In this document: positions 19,439 through 28,499 of the stretch, in pieces
Layout of the letters: the number at the start of each line of letters is the position of its first letter
How positions within the stretch are numbered: position 1 is the stretch's first letter
Assembly: GCA_949296525.1 (NCBI GenBank)
Contig: CASFOP010000002.1
Span: 62,001-126,000, forward strand
Length of the DNA: 64,000 nt
DNA from: an uncultured bacterium
GTDB lineage: Bacteria > Elusimicrobiota > Elusimicrobia > Elusimicrobiales > Elusimicrobiaceae
Direction: 5' to 3'
The notes under the pieces: generated by a model
Databases searched by the model: none
What the model was told of the DNA's origin: nothing
What the model saw: the letters and a program-made list of their open reading frames with translations, nothing else
Position numbers and translations under genes: made by a program

Positions 19439-20839
19439 CTAGAAGGGCCTTTTCCCGGAAGCTTTTCCTTTTCCGAGCAAAATATTTGCCGCGCATATCT
19501 GCGCTTCTTTGGCGGGGCTAAACAGCAATAGCCGCGCCGTCAGCGAAGGAATATTCTCTGCACCAAAGGGGCTGCCAAAGCTGATAAACATGCTTTGAGG
19601 GTATTGGGCGGCATAGTGTGCCAGCTGCGCCCGTTGAGTATCAGACAAATTGATATGTCCTTTAAAAGCCTTGTAATTGGAAAATGAAACCGCCGCCAGC
19701 GCGTCGGCTGTTTCTCCGGCTTTTTTAATATGTATGCCGGCTGCTTGCAGCGTGTTTAAAAAATCCCGCGCGGCGAAATTTTCTTCGTTTCCCAATTCCA
19801 TGTAAGCTACGCTTTGGCCTTTTTTTAACGCCGGCGGGCGGCCCTGCCAAACGGCGCAGGACGCGGCATAGCGCGCATTAAACTCCGCGGCGGAAAGACC
19901 TGTTTTGGGAGCCGCCGGCAGAGAGCGTTCCGCCCGGGCCAGCAGGCGTGCCGAAACAGACACCCAGTTTTCCGGCAGGGTTTGTGTTTGCAAAAAGTCG
20001 GACAGCGCGACGGAATCTTCCGCTGACAGTAAAATATGCACGCCCGCATGCAAAGCCGCCAGTGCGGCCTGTTTTTCATCGCCCAGCGCTTTCATGCACA
20101 AAGCGTCGGTAAACACCAGTTTCCCAAAACCCATTTCCCGCTTCAGCAAATCCGTAATGACCGCACGGGAAAAAGACGCGGGGTGGTCTTTGTCTACGGC
20201 TTCAAAAAGTAGGTGTCCGGCCATTACGCTGTCCGCATACGGCAGGGCCTCGTGGAAAGGGATTAATTCCTTTTGTTTCAGCTCCTGCAAGCTCTGGTGC
20301 AGGACGGGCAAAGCCAGGTGCGAATCGGTTTTTGTGCGTCCGTGCCCGGGGAAGTGTTTGATGCTGTTTAATACGCCGCCGTCATGCAGGCCGCGGCATA
20401 AAGCCGCGCCCAAACGGCCCACGGCATGCGGGTCGGCGCCGAAAGAGCGCGTATTGACGATGGGATTTTGCGGCTCGTCACACAAATCCAATACCGGGGC
20501 GAACACCCAGTCTATGCCCATGCTTTTGGCTTCGCGGGCCAGCGTCAGGCCTTTTTGGTAAGCGGCTTCTTCCGTTCCGTTGGCGCCGACGGCCAGATTG
20601 GACAGCACCCAGTCCGTCCCTTCTATCCAGCGGCCCAGGCCGTCCTCATAATCGGCGCACATAAACACATGTTTTAACGGAGAGGCCGCTTTTAAATCCG
20701 CAATCAGTTCGCCTACGCTTTCGCGCGTGCCGCCGTATATGCAGAAACCGCCCGCGCCGCGCCGCGCCATTTCCAGCGCGTCTTCTTTGCGGCTTTTGCC
20801 AAACCAAAACCCGGGAAAAATCAGTCTGTTTATATTCAT
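19439..20839 (-). CDS. nagZ: glycoside hydrolase family 3 protein, beta-N-acetylhexosaminidase (NagZ-like)
   Basis: NagZ removes GlcNAc from GlcNAc-anhydroMurNAc during cell-wall recycling. The 466-residue protein carries the NagZ signature KHFPGHGRTKTDSHLALP, with the His-Asp dyad of GH3 N-acetylglucosaminidases, and VFTDALCMKAL with the probable nucleophile Asp. It continues into a C-terminal domain (about residues 330-466) absent from the short E. coli enzyme. The start at 20839 (MNINRLIF) is chosen over a longer frame because GGGGAG precedes it and its ATGA overlaps the anmK stop. There is no signal peptide, so it is cytoplasmic, as expected with AmpG import. Confidence 0.9.
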   Translation of the reverse strand: MNINRLIFPGFWFGKSRKEDALEMARRGAGGFCIYGGTRESVGELIADLKAASPLKHVFMCADYEDGLGRWIEGTDWVLSNLAVGANGTEEAAYQKGLTLAREAKSMGIDWVFAPVLDLCDEPQNPIVNTRSFGADPHAVGRLGAALCRGLHDGGVLNSIKHFPGHGRTKTDSHLALPVLHQSLQELKQKELIPFHEALPYADSVMAGHLLFEAVDKDHPASFSRAVITDLLKREMGFGKLVFTDALCMKALGDEKQAALAALHAGVHILLSAEDSVALSDFLQTQTLPENWVSVSARLLARAERSLPAAPKTGLSAAEFNARYAASCAVWQGRPPALKKGQSVAYMELGNEENFAARDFLNTLQAAGIHIKKAGETADALAAVSFSNYKAFKGHINLSDTQRAQLAHYAAQYPQSMFISFGSPFGAENIPSLTARLLLFSPAKEAQICAANILLGKGKASGKRPF

Positions 20840-21927
20840 AAAGTAATGCTCCCCAATATGCCGTTTTTCCGTGCGCCCGTGGCCCGCGCGCAATGATTTG
20901 TTTTGCCCTGCAGAGCCCGCCAGGCCATCAGGGCAAAAGCGGCGGCCTCTTTGGCCTGCGGGTCTATGCCCGCCCGGGCGGACGTGATAACGGGCAAACC
21001 TGTTAAGCGTTTTAAATTTTCCAGCAGGGTTTTGTTATAAGCGCCGCCGCCGGAGACGATAATTTGCCGGCGCAGCGGCGCGGGCACGAAATTTTCCAAC
21101 GCGTCCGCCACGCAGGAAGCGGTCAATAAATTTAAGGTAGCCAGCAAATCCGCCGGATTTTTGATACGGGAAAAATAATGTTCCAGGTAAGCCTCCCCGA
21201 AATCGTTTTTATCCAGACTTTTGGGCGGTTTTTGGCGGAAGTATTTTTGGGCCAGTAGTTTTTTGACGAGTATTTCATCGGCACGGCCGCGCGCGGCCAG
21301 CGCGCCGTTTTTATCAAAGGGACGGCGGACAAAACGCACGCAGGCCAGGTCCATCAGCGTATTGGCCGGGCCGCAGTCAAAGCCAAAGGTTTTTACCTTT
21401 TTTCCGACAACGGAAATATTGGCGATGCCGCCTAAATTCAGCAAAATTTTTGGCGCACCCTTGCCGAATATATATTCGTCAAAAAACGGAATCAGCGGCG
21501 CGCCCTGTCCGCCCAGCGCGATGTCTTTTTCGCGGAAGCGGCTGACGACGGGCCGCCCCAGCAGGTCCGCCAGAAAAGAGGGCTCTCCGATTTGCAGGGT
21601 GTTGGGCACTTTGTCCGCCGGCCCATGATAGACGGTTTGGCCGTGGCAGCCCGCACAAAGGATATCTGCCGGATTCCAGCCGTTTTGTTTTAAAAACAGT
21701 TTTACTTTTTGGGCATACAGCCGGCCCAGTTCAAAATGCAGGGCCGACAGTTCCGGCGCGCGCAAATCTTTGGCGTGCAGCAGGCGGCTGCGCAGGACGG
21801 CGGGATAGGCGTAATTTTTAAAGGCCGCTATTTTAAACGGCTCCGGCCGTATGGCGCAGATGGTCAACCCGTCGCAGCTGGTGCCGCTCATCAGCCCCAA
21901 CACCAGGCCCGTTTTTTTATTTTTCAC
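20836..21927 (-). CDS. anmK: anhydro-N-acetylmuramic acid kinase
   Basis: AnmK opens the 1,6-anhydro ring of anhydroMurNAc and phosphorylates it to MurNAc-6-phosphate. The 363-residue protein has the N-terminal LGLMSGTSCDGLT, ILCAGCHGQTVYHGP, LLNLGGIANISVV and FDCGPANTLMD motifs of the family. It sits between murQ and nagZ with short overlaps on both sides (11 and 4 bases), so its product goes straight to MurQ. Confidence 0.95.
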   Translation of the reverse strand: MKNKKTGLVLGLMSGTSCDGLTICAIRPEPFKIAAFKNYAYPAVLRSRLLHAKDLRAPELSALHFELGRLYAQKVKLFLKQNGWNPADILCAGCHGQTVYHGPADKVPNTLQIGEPSFLADLLGRPVVSRFREKDIALGGQGAPLIPFFDEYIFGKGAPKILLNLGGIANISVVGKKVKTFGFDCGPANTLMDLACVRFVRRPFDKNGALAARGRADEILVKKLLAQKYFRQKPPKSLDKNDFGEAYLEHYFSRIKNPADLLATLNLLTASCVADALENFVPAPLRRQIIVSGGGAYNKTLLENLKRLTGLPVITSARAGIDPQAKEAAAFALMAWRALQGKTNHCARATGARKNGILGSITL

Positions 21928-22810
21928 GCAGCGCCTCCGCCAGAAAACCTTTGTGTTTTTTCAGCCGTTTCTCGGCCTGCGCCCGCGTGCAGTTTTTTAT
22001 ATGCATGACAATGGCGGTTTTGACGTTTTGGTCCGATTCCTGCAACAGTTTCTCCGCCGTTTGCTCATCGGCCCCTGATACGGCGCGTATTAAACGCAGG
22101 GCGCGGCGCACGAGTTTTTGATTGGTGGGGCGTACGTCCACCATCAGGTTTTGATATACTTTCCCCGCGCGCGCCATAGCGCCGGTGGTGATGGCGTTTA
22201 GGGCCATTTTGGTGGCGCTGCCGGCTTTCATGCGCGTGGAACCGTTTAAGGCTTCCGGCCCCGTGGGCAGGTAAATAAAAATGTCCGCGTGCGAAGCATC
22301 GGCTTTTTTGTTACAGGCCATCAGCGCGGTATGGCAGCCGGCTTTTTGGGCCGCTTTCAGTGCCCCGAGCACATACGGCGTAATGCCGCTGGCGGTCAGT
22401 CCGATGACAAAGTCTTTTTTGGACGCCAGCCGCAAAATATCTCTGCCGCCCTGTCCGGCGTCGTCTTCGGCTCCTTCTTTGGCGCGGAACATGGCTTCTT
22501 TCCCACCAGCGATCAGCCCGATGATTTGTTCCGGTTCCGTGCCGAACGTGGGTACGCATTCAGCCGCCTCCAGCACGCCCAGCCGCCCGCTGGTGCCGGC
22601 TCCTATGAAAATAATTTTATGCCCCGCCAGAAAGGTTTTGGCGGCCAAATCAACGGCTTTGGCAATGGCGGGGCCGGCTTTCTGTACGGCGCGCGCGGCA
22701 TTAAAATCTTCAGCGTTTATCATACGGACAATCTGCCGCGGGGAGGAAACGTCCAGTTTTTTTGTACGGGGATTAACGGTTTCGGTGGGAATTAAGTTTT
22801 CTTTTTTCAT
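21917..22810 (-). CDS. murQ: N-acetylmuramic acid 6-phosphate etherase
   Basis: MurQ cleaves the D-lactyl ether of MurNAc-6-phosphate, giving GlcNAc-6-phosphate and lactate. The 297-residue protein shows the SIS-domain nucleotide/sugar motif IIFIGAGTSGRLGVLEAAEC, the GLIAGGKEAMFRAKEGAEDD segment with catalytic Glu, and VVSPMTKSF-like family positions read as IGLTASGITPYVLGAL. The C-terminal part NQKLVRRALRLIRAVSG is typical. It is co-transcribed with ampG, anmK and nagZ. Confidence 0.95.
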   Translation of the reverse strand: MKKENLIPTETVNPRTKKLDVSSPRQIVRMINAEDFNAARAVQKAGPAIAKAVDLAAKTFLAGHKIIFIGAGTSGRLGVLEAAECVPTFGTEPEQIIGLIAGGKEAMFRAKEGAEDDAGQGGRDILRLASKKDFVIGLTASGITPYVLGALKAAQKAGCHTALMACNKKADASHADIFIYLPTGPEALNGSTRMKAGSATKMALNAITTGAMARAGKVYQNLMVDVRPTNQKLVRRALRLIRAVSGADEQTAEKLLQESDQNVKTAIVMHIKNCTRAQAEKRLKKHKGFLAEALREK

Positions 22811-22834
22811 TGGAGTCAGCCTCCGAAATAAATT

Positions 22835-24142
22835 CTAATACTTGCGAAAAGCCTTTTCCGTTTCTTCTATGGATTTGATTTTAAACGTCAGCGGAATGAC
22901 AGCCAGCGTACACAGGCTGACGGCCGCCGTTAAAATGAAATAATGCCGATACCCCAGCATCATTTGCCATTTGCCCGACAGCATGGACGGTACCATCATG
23001 CCCAGGGCCATAATGCCCGTGGATATTGCATAATGCGATGTTTTATATTTTCCCTGCGACACATACATAATAAATACGGAAAATGCCATCAGCGCCAGTC
23101 CGTTGCCGAAATGTTCCAGCGTAATCAGCAAAGCGGTGGCTGCCAGGCCGGGGTGTACATAGGCCATATAAATATAAAACAGGTTGGGCAGGACTAAAAT
23201 AAACGCAAAGGGCCAAATGCATTTTTTAAATCCGTACCGCCCCAGCAGCCAGCCGCCGGCCCAATTGCCCGCAATGACGGCCCCCAGCCCCAGTGTGCCT
23301 TTAATCAGCCCGTACGTTTGCACGGACAGGCCCATAGCTCCTTCTTCTGCACCGCGCAACAAAAACAAAGGCACAATTTTTTCCAAAAGGGCGTCGCCCA
23401 GGCGGTAAAACAAAATAAAAAGCAGGATGTAGAGAATATTTTTTTGGGTGAAATAGGTTTTAAAGGCATCTGCCCAGGTGTTTTGCCCTTTTGCGGCGGC
23501 GGGGCCGTCCGCGGCGGGTTTGGGCAATATAAACCGATGCCACAGCGCGCCAGCGGCAAACAGAAGCGCCAAAAACAGAAACATCAGTGACCAGTTATAC
23601 GGCCATTTTACGGCGCCCCAGTCCTTTGCCAAAGCGCCGGTAACGGCCACCAAAATCCCGCTGCCAAATATCATGGCCAACCGGTAGAAAATCGTGCGTA
23701 TGCCGACAAAATAACCCTGCTGCGGCGTGCTTAAAGCCAGCAGGTAATAGCCGTCCGTGGCGATATCCAGCGTGGCCGACACAAATGCGCCTGCCAAAAA
23801 CCCGAATAAAGATAACGAGAAAAAGGTTAAATTATTGGCGGCCTGTGCATGGGCAAAAGCGTTCCAGACGTTCAGCGCGGCCAGCAGCAGGAACACCGCC
23901 GCCATGGCGGTCTGCATGCCCAGCAGCCAGCGGCGTTTGGTGCTTTTTCCGTCCACCAGCGGGCTCCACAGCATTTTCAGCGTCCAGGGCAGGTACAGCC
24001 AGCCCGTCCAAAACGCAATTTGGTCGTTAGCAAAGCCCAGGTCGGCATACAGCACCACGGAAACGGTGTTAATGATAATATACGGCAACCCTTCCAAAAA
24101 ATACAGGGAGGGTATATAAGCCCACGGAGAAGGCGCCTTCAT
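22835..24142 (-). CDS. ampG: AmpG-like muropeptide permease (MFS)
   Basis: A 435-residue inner-membrane protein with about twelve predicted helices. It begins IPSLYFLEGLPYIIINTVSV and TGWLYLPWTLKMLWSPLVDG, matching the AmpG pattern in which YLP-W-K-W-P-D marks loop 2-3. AmpG imports GlcNAc-anhydroMurNAc peptides by proton symport. Its place at the head of the murQ-anmK-nagZ operon supports this substrate. Transcription probably comes from upstream, through or after the AI-2E family gene, which ends eight bases before it. Confidence 0.9.
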   Translation of the reverse strand: MKAPSPWAYIPSLYFLEGLPYIIINTVSVVLYADLGFANDQIAFWTGWLYLPWTLKMLWSPLVDGKSTKRRWLLGMQTAMAAVFLLLAALNVWNAFAHAQAANNLTFFSLSLFGFLAGAFVSATLDIATDGYYLLALSTPQQGYFVGIRTIFYRLAMIFGSGILVAVTGALAKDWGAVKWPYNWSLMFLFLALLFAAGALWHRFILPKPAADGPAAAKGQNTWADAFKTYFTQKNILYILLFILFYRLGDALLEKIVPLFLLRGAEEGAMGLSVQTYGLIKGTLGLGAVIAGNWAGGWLLGRYGFKKCIWPFAFILVLPNLFYIYMAYVHPGLAATALLITLEHFGNGLALMAFSVFIMYVSQGKYKTSHYAISTGIMALGMMVPSMLSGKWQMMLGYRHYFILTAAVSLCTLAVIPLTFKIKSIEETEKAFRKY

Positions 24143-24150
24143 AAATGCTC

Positions 24151-25170
24151 CTATTTAAAAGGCAAACGTCCGGCCAGCAGATCGGCAAACGGCTTGGTGG
24201 GCTCACTGCGCTCCAAAATCATTTTGATAATGGAGGTCAGCGGCACGGCCAGCAGCGCGCCTATAACGCCCCAGACCAAAGCCCAAAAGATTAACGAGGC
24301 AATCACCACGATGGGGTTTAAATCCATGCCTTTCCCCAGCCACTTGGTTTCCAAAATATTGCCCACCACAAAGTGCGTGGCAGAGAGCAGGGAAATTGCC
24401 AAAATCATGCGCCAGTCAAAGCCGTACTGCAAAAACAGCACTGGCACCGGAAGAATGGTGGCGATAAACGGCCCGATGTTTGGAATAAAATTCAGCACAA
24501 AAGTAAGGACGGCAAACATGGACGCCAGCTCCGTACCGACCAAAGACAAAATCAGCCACGTCAGCAAGGCTGCCAGGAGGGACACAAATATTTTGACGAT
24601 TAAATAATAGGAAATTTGTCTTTCTATGTTGGAGACCAGCGCGTTTTTTTCATCTCCCGTTGCGCGTCCCATAAACAGGAAAATCAAAAACAGCGAAATC
24701 AGCGTCAGGTTGGAAATGAAAGACACCACCCCGCCTCCCATCGTGCGCAGCACATTGAATACGGGCAGGCGGTTTAAGGCGTCGGCCAAAAATTCCGAAT
24801 TGGTTTTTATGCCGAACTTTTGTGCGGTTTCCAGGGCCCAGGCGACGGTGTCGTTGAGTTTTTCCGCATAAATATTGGCCCCGTTGACGAAGGAAGAAAT
24901 GGAATTGCTGATAAATACCACCGATAAGGCCGCCAACCCCAAAAACAGCAAAATCCCTACCAGAAAGCCCAGCAGATGCGGCACCTTCCAGTGTTTTTTC
25001 ATCCAGTCGGCAATCGTGTTGAGCACAATAGACAGAAACAACGCAATGACAAACGGCATCAATACGGCTTTGGCGTAGACCAAAATCCAGGTCATGGCTG
25101 TGCCGGCCAAAATCAACAGGCAGGCATTGTTAATCGGCGCATAGGCCGAAGAAGCGGTGGGTTTAAACAT
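24151..25170 (-). CDS. AI-2E family transporter (PerM/YdiK-like permease)
   Basis: A 339-residue membrane protein with seven to eight predicted helices arranged as in the AI-2E transporter family: a hydrophobic N-terminal pair, a cytoplasmic or periplasmic helical segment (about 85-150), and the conserved C-terminal region LNFIPNIGPFIATILPVPV, ILETKWLGKGMDLNPIVVI and FWALVWGVIGALLAVPLTSI. Members export diverse small molecules or ions; substrate cannot be inferred. TTAGGAG precedes the start. It may be the first gene of the transcript running into ampG-murQ-anmK-nagZ. Confidence 0.88.
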   Translation of the reverse strand: MFKPTASSAYAPINNACLLILAGTAMTWILVYAKAVLMPFVIALFLSIVLNTIADWMKKHWKVPHLLGFLVGILLFLGLAALSVVFISNSISSFVNGANIYAEKLNDTVAWALETAQKFGIKTNSEFLADALNRLPVFNVLRTMGGGVVSFISNLTLISLFLIFLFMGRATGDEKNALVSNIERQISYYLIVKIFVSLLAALLTWLILSLVGTELASMFAVLTFVLNFIPNIGPFIATILPVPVLFLQYGFDWRMILAISLLSATHFVVGNILETKWLGKGMDLNPIVVIASLIFWALVWGVIGALLAVPLTSIIKMILERSEPTKPFADLLAGRLPFK

Positions 25171-25371
25171 AAATACTCCTAACCGTGACGGATTAAATAG
25201 TGAAACAGCTTTTCTTTAATATTAGTAAAAAAAACTTCCTGCTACAATATATGCCCATAAAATACCGGGGAATGTCCGTGGCGCGAAAATCACAGTTTTA
25301 CTTTATGGAAATATGTTATACTTTTTAAGTAGGAGAATTTATCAAAAACAAAAAGGAGTGAGGAGTAATAC

Positions 25372-25896
25372 ATGAAGAAAAGCTTGGCATTGGTATTTGG
25401 TGCTCTTTTCCTGTTCAGTATGGCTCAGGCCGCGGTGACGGTTCAACGGGGAAATTCAACCACCAAATATGAAAATGGCAGCACGGTCCGCGTAAACGCA
25501 GAAGAGGACACGGTTGTCAATTACAACGGTGTAGAGATTTTTGTTCCCGCGGGGGAAGTTGTGGTTATTGCGCAAAGCAATGACGGCTCCGTCCTGATCA
25601 GCGGCAATAATATGACCGGCGTAACCGTAAACGGCAATGTGGTCAGCTCTTCGGGCCGCGCTGTGGTGGCGGTGTCCGGTTCCACGCTGTCGGTGCGCAC
25701 GGGTACTGTTACCGTCAACAACCAAACGGTAACGATGGGCTCTTCGGTTTCCGTAGAGGGGGCCACTCCTGCAGCAACAGCAGATATGTCCGTGCCGGCG
25801 GTGGTGTCTTCCGCTGAAATGGCCAATAACAGCACTGCGATGCAGCAAGTCGCTCAAAACGTGGAAGAAACGCTTAGCCCTTCTTCGCCGCGCTAA
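25372..25896 (+). CDS. secreted beta-rich protein of unknown function
   Basis: A 174-residue exported protein with signal peptide MKKSLALVFGALFLFSMAQA. Residues about 22-130 are a run of short Val/Thr/Gly/Asn-rich strands (TVRVNAEEDTVVNYNGVEIF, VVIAQSNDGSVLISGNN, VTVNGNVVSSSGRAVVAVSG) suggesting a beta-helix or FecR-like sandwich. The C-terminal 45 residues are Ala/Ser-rich and probably flexible. A TATACT -10 box lies at 25317-25322, and AAAGGAG plus GAGGAG precede the start. It lies 20 bases before the outer-membrane barrel gene and is probably co-transcribed with it. No family recognised. Confidence 0.75.
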   Translation: MKKSLALVFGALFLFSMAQAAVTVQRGNSTTKYENGSTVRVNAEEDTVVNYNGVEIFVPAGEVVVIAQSNDGSVLISGNNMTGVTVNGNVVSSSGRAVVAVSGSTLSVRTGTVTVNNQTVTMGSSVSVEGATPAATADMSVPAVVSSAEMANNSTAMQQVAQNVEETLSPSSPR

Positions 25897-25916
25897 TTAA
25901 GGAGAGATAAACACGC

Positions 25917-27044
25917 ATGAAAAAGATAGCGATTTTATTCTTGACGGTTTTAATGGCGTGGCCTGTGGCGGCGTCCGCTTCCCCGGTCACCTTCAGCGTA
26001 TCTGAAGATTTCAGCTATGATGACAACATCTACTTGACTGACGGAGATGAAACCGATTCTTTCATCAGCGCCACCAATGTGGGTGCCCAATACAAGGCCA
26101 ATATCCCGGGCAGCGGGCTGGAATTGTCCGCCAACGGGCTGGTGGGCTACAACGCCTATACCGAAGACAGCTCCACCAACAACTTCTGGAATGCGGCCGG
26201 CAGCGTGCAGCTGAAAAACAGCTGGCTCAATGTCGGGGATAATTTTATTTACACCTCCGATCCGGCCAACAGCGCGCTGACCGAACGTGCCGAACGTATC
26301 CAGAATATCGGCTATGTGTCTTTTAAGACTTCTTCCGAAAAGAAATTCGGCGTGGGCATCAGTGCAGACGATGTGTTTGACCGCTATATGAAATCCGAAT
26401 GGAGCTATTTGAACCGCAACCGTGTCAACCTGGGCGCGCAGTTGTATTACAATGTGTCTCCGAAAACGAATTTCTTTGCCGAATATACGTATTCCGATAT
26501 TAACTATCAGGACAACAAAGAAAACGAATCCACCGGTAACAGCGTAGGTTTGGGTGTGAACGGTCAGCTGGCTTCCAAGCTCAGCGGTACGGCCAAAATC
26601 ACCTACGATATGCGCGATTATGATGAGAGCATCGCCGGGGTGGATAGCTATAATGACCTGGTAGGCTACTATGTGGCGTTGGAATGGCAGCCGACCGCGC
26701 GCAATACGGTCCGCCTGTCCGGCCAGCGCAGAATGGAAGAAACCCTGTATGGCAATAACCGCTATTTTGCTGATACGCTGGTTTCGTTGTACGCTTCCCA
26801 GAAGATTTATGACAAGTGGACCGCTTCATTGACCCTGTCCTGGGAAGATATGGACTATGCCTATGAATACCAGGGTGAAAAACGCAATGACGGCGTATAT
26901 ACCATCCGCCCGGAAGTGGATTACCAGTTTAAGGACTGGCTGTCCGCCGGTGTTTGGTACCAGTGGCGCAACCGCGATTCCAATACGGAAGGCTATGATT
27001 ATGACAGCAACAAAGCCGGTGTATTTGTGAAGGCTTTGTTCTAA
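25917..27044 (+). CDS. outer-membrane beta-barrel protein (BBP2-type), polysaccharide-locus associated
   Basis: A 375-residue exported protein (signal peptide MKKIAILFLTVLMAWPVAASA). The mature part is a chain of alternating-residue amphipathic strands rich in Tyr, Asn, Asp and Ser and ends in the aromatic signature FVKALF, typical of barrels folded by BamA. The first mature strand, VTFSVSEDFSYDDNIYLTDG, resembles beta-barrel proteins often encoded in exopolysaccharide loci (Pfam putative beta-barrel porin 2 type). A role in secretion or surface attachment of the polysaccharide is inferred from position only. Confidence 0.8.
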   Translation: MKKIAILFLTVLMAWPVAASASPVTFSVSEDFSYDDNIYLTDGDETDSFISATNVGAQYKANIPGSGLELSANGLVGYNAYTEDSSTNNFWNAAGSVQLKNSWLNVGDNFIYTSDPANSALTERAERIQNIGYVSFKTSSEKKFGVGISADDVFDRYMKSEWSYLNRNRVNLGAQLYYNVSPKTNFFAEYTYSDINYQDNKENESTGNSVGLGVNGQLASKLSGTAKITYDMRDYDESIAGVDSYNDLVGYYVALEWQPTARNTVRLSGQRRMEETLYGNNRYFADTLVSLYASQKIYDKWTASLTLSWEDMDYAYEYQGEKRNDGVYTIRPEVDYQFKDWLSAGVWYQWRNRDSNTEGYDYDSNKAGVFVKALF

Positions 27045-27065
27045 TCCGTTGTTGGAAATGATTTG

Positions 27066-27096
27066 AAAACCCCGCCCGGAAGGGCGGGGTTTTGTC
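27066..27096 (+). terminator. terminator after the beta-barrel gene
   Basis: A twelve-base-pair perfect stem AAAACCCCGCCC / GGGCGGGGTTTT with GGAA loop. Confidence 0.93.
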
Positions 27097-27120
27097 GTAT
27101 ATATAGTAAAATCGCGGAAT

Positions 27121-27348
27121 ATGGACATATCTTTAATGAGCAGAATGGCAAAACTAAAAAACGCACACAAACAACACCATGACGGCAACACAAAAGGCAA
27201 TATTTCGGCAGAAAATAGGGGTGCCTTTCTGAAAGACAGGGCATTTATGCCAATGGGACAGACCGGGGGCACGGTGAAGTTTTTGGGTGCTATCTGTTTA
27301 TGTTTGGGCCGCCAACAAGAGAAAAGCCTAAAAGCCTTTGGGGTTTAG
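27121..27348 (+). CDS. possible small gene of unknown function (weak)
   Basis: A 75-codon frame in an otherwise empty 435-base gap. The only positive evidence is a TAAAAT box (27107-27112) ending eight bases before the ATG, the spacing seen at other apparently leaderless starts here. The product is basic at its N-terminus (MDISLMSRMAKLKNAHKQHH) and has one hydrophobic patch near its end. No Shine-Dalgarno and no family are seen, and an opposing frame overlaps it. It could equally be non-coding. Confidence 0.2.
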   Translation: MDISLMSRMAKLKNAHKQHHDGNTKGNISAENRGAFLKDRAFMPMGQTGGTVKFLGAICLCLGRQQEKSLKAFGV

Positions 27349-27420
27349 GCAACGACGGATTTCCGTTAAAATGTTGTTAAAAACCGGCGTCTGCTCCCAA
27401 AGACGGTATTTACAGCAATG

Positions 27421-27447
27421 AAAAACCGCCTTGTTCGGAGGCGGTTT
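27421..27447 (-). terminator. terminator of the glycosidase-like gene (minus strand)
   Basis: Read on the minus strand: AAACCGCC...GGCGGTTT followed by TT, 33 bases past the stop of the leftward gene ending at 27480. Confidence 0.8.
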
Positions 27448-27479
27448 CTAATGAAGAGGGATGATTCTTTTAGGCGTTC

Positions 27480-28499
27480 TTAATACTTAAAGACCCAAAC
27501 CTGATACGGCGGCATTTGAGCCGCTTTTTTGCGCCCGAACATCGTTTTGTACTTCTTTTCCAACAAGGCGGGCGGCAGGGGCTGTGGCGTTTCGGAAGCG
27601 TTGATCAAAACCGTGTAATGTTTGTTTTGATACTGCCAGCTGCGTCCGAAAAGCATAGGGGAGAACTCCGCCGGGTTTGGTGCCCCGGTGCCGTTTTCCA
27701 ATACGGGCTTGAACTTGTTCAGCTCTTTAGTAACGGCGGCCAGGCGTTTCCAGCAATCCGGCCGGGCCTGCGGCAGCGGTTTCCCCTGGGTGGTAAAGAT
27801 AAAGTAAAAAAGTCCGTCCGCCCCGTTTACAATGGCATGATAAGACATAAATCGCATTTCTTCTTCCGTGGGAAAGCGCCCTATGCGGTTTTCGTCAGGG
27901 CGGTATTGTTTGTATTCTTTCCAGTCAAAAGCCTGTACTACGCCCCACAGCGGGTTTTTGCCGGCATGCATGTCCACCATGCCGCGGCGGGCCAGGGCCA
28001 ATTGATCTCCAAAAGAAGTCAGCGGCAAATGCGGTACGGGATACCAATCCACCATTAAAATATCCGGCAAATCGTAAAAAGGCGTATCCGTTTTGCCTTG
28101 TCCGATGACCAATGCCGTGTCATGTGCGGGAAAGGCGGCTTTGGTTTTGTTGTATGTTTCTAAAACACGCGCGCGCGGCCAGCGGGCCACGTCCGGTTCG
28201 TCTACCAAATACCAGGCTAAAACCGGCCAGTTTTGGGCTTGTTTTTCGTAGGAAGAGCCGATGATTTTGTTGGGATAGAACACTACCTGCAGCCCCTGTT
28301 TTTGCGCTTCGGCTGCCAGCGAGGACAGCGTTTCCGGGTCGGTTTTATAAGTTTGTATGCAGGAAAACCCCGCTTTTTTAACGGTTTTTAGGTCGGCGGG
28401 ATTATCCACCCCGTATATACACAGCGGGAAAGGCGCGGCCTGCCCCACCGCCGCAGCAATAGAAAACAAAAGAGAAAAACATAGTTTATTGTGCCACAT
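27480..28499 (-). CDS. secreted TIM-barrel glycosidase-like protein
   Basis: A 339-residue protein with an N-terminal signal peptide (FSLLFSIAAAVGQA). Its pattern is that of a (beta/alpha)8 glycosidase: FPLCIYGVDNPADLKTVKKA at strand 1, VLAWYLVDEPD, DILMVDWYPVP, ADGLFYFIFTTQGKP, and a C-terminal beta region with HYTVLINAS. Acidic residues in YLVDEPD are plausible catalytic or binding groups. It overlaps the end of the priming glycosyltransferase gene by 14 bases, so it belongs to the polysaccharide operon and may trim or hydrolyse that polymer. Exact family and substrate are not identified. Confidence 0.7.
   Translation of the reverse strand: MWHNKLCFSLLFSIAAAVGQAAPFPLCIYGVDNPADLKTVKKAGFSCIQTYKTDPETLSSLAAEAQKQGLQVVFYPNKIIGSSYEKQAQNWPVLAWYLVDEPDVARWPRARVLETYNKTKAAFPAHDTALVIGQGKTDTPFYDLPDILMVDWYPVPHLPLTSFGDQLALARRGMVDMHAGKNPLWGVVQAFDWKEYKQYRPDENRIGRFPTEEEMRFMSYHAIVNGADGLFYFIFTTQGKPLPQARPDCWKRLAAVTKELNKFKPVLENGTGAPNPAEFSPMLFGRSWQYQNKHYTVLINASETPQPLPPALLEKKYKTMFGRKKAAQMPPYQVWVFKY

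Noticed and set aside
25251-25328. 25-codon frame after TACAAT upstream of the secreted beta-rich protein
   Set aside because: The gap between -10 and ATG is only two bases, the peptide has no features, and it overlaps the -10 box of the real gene.
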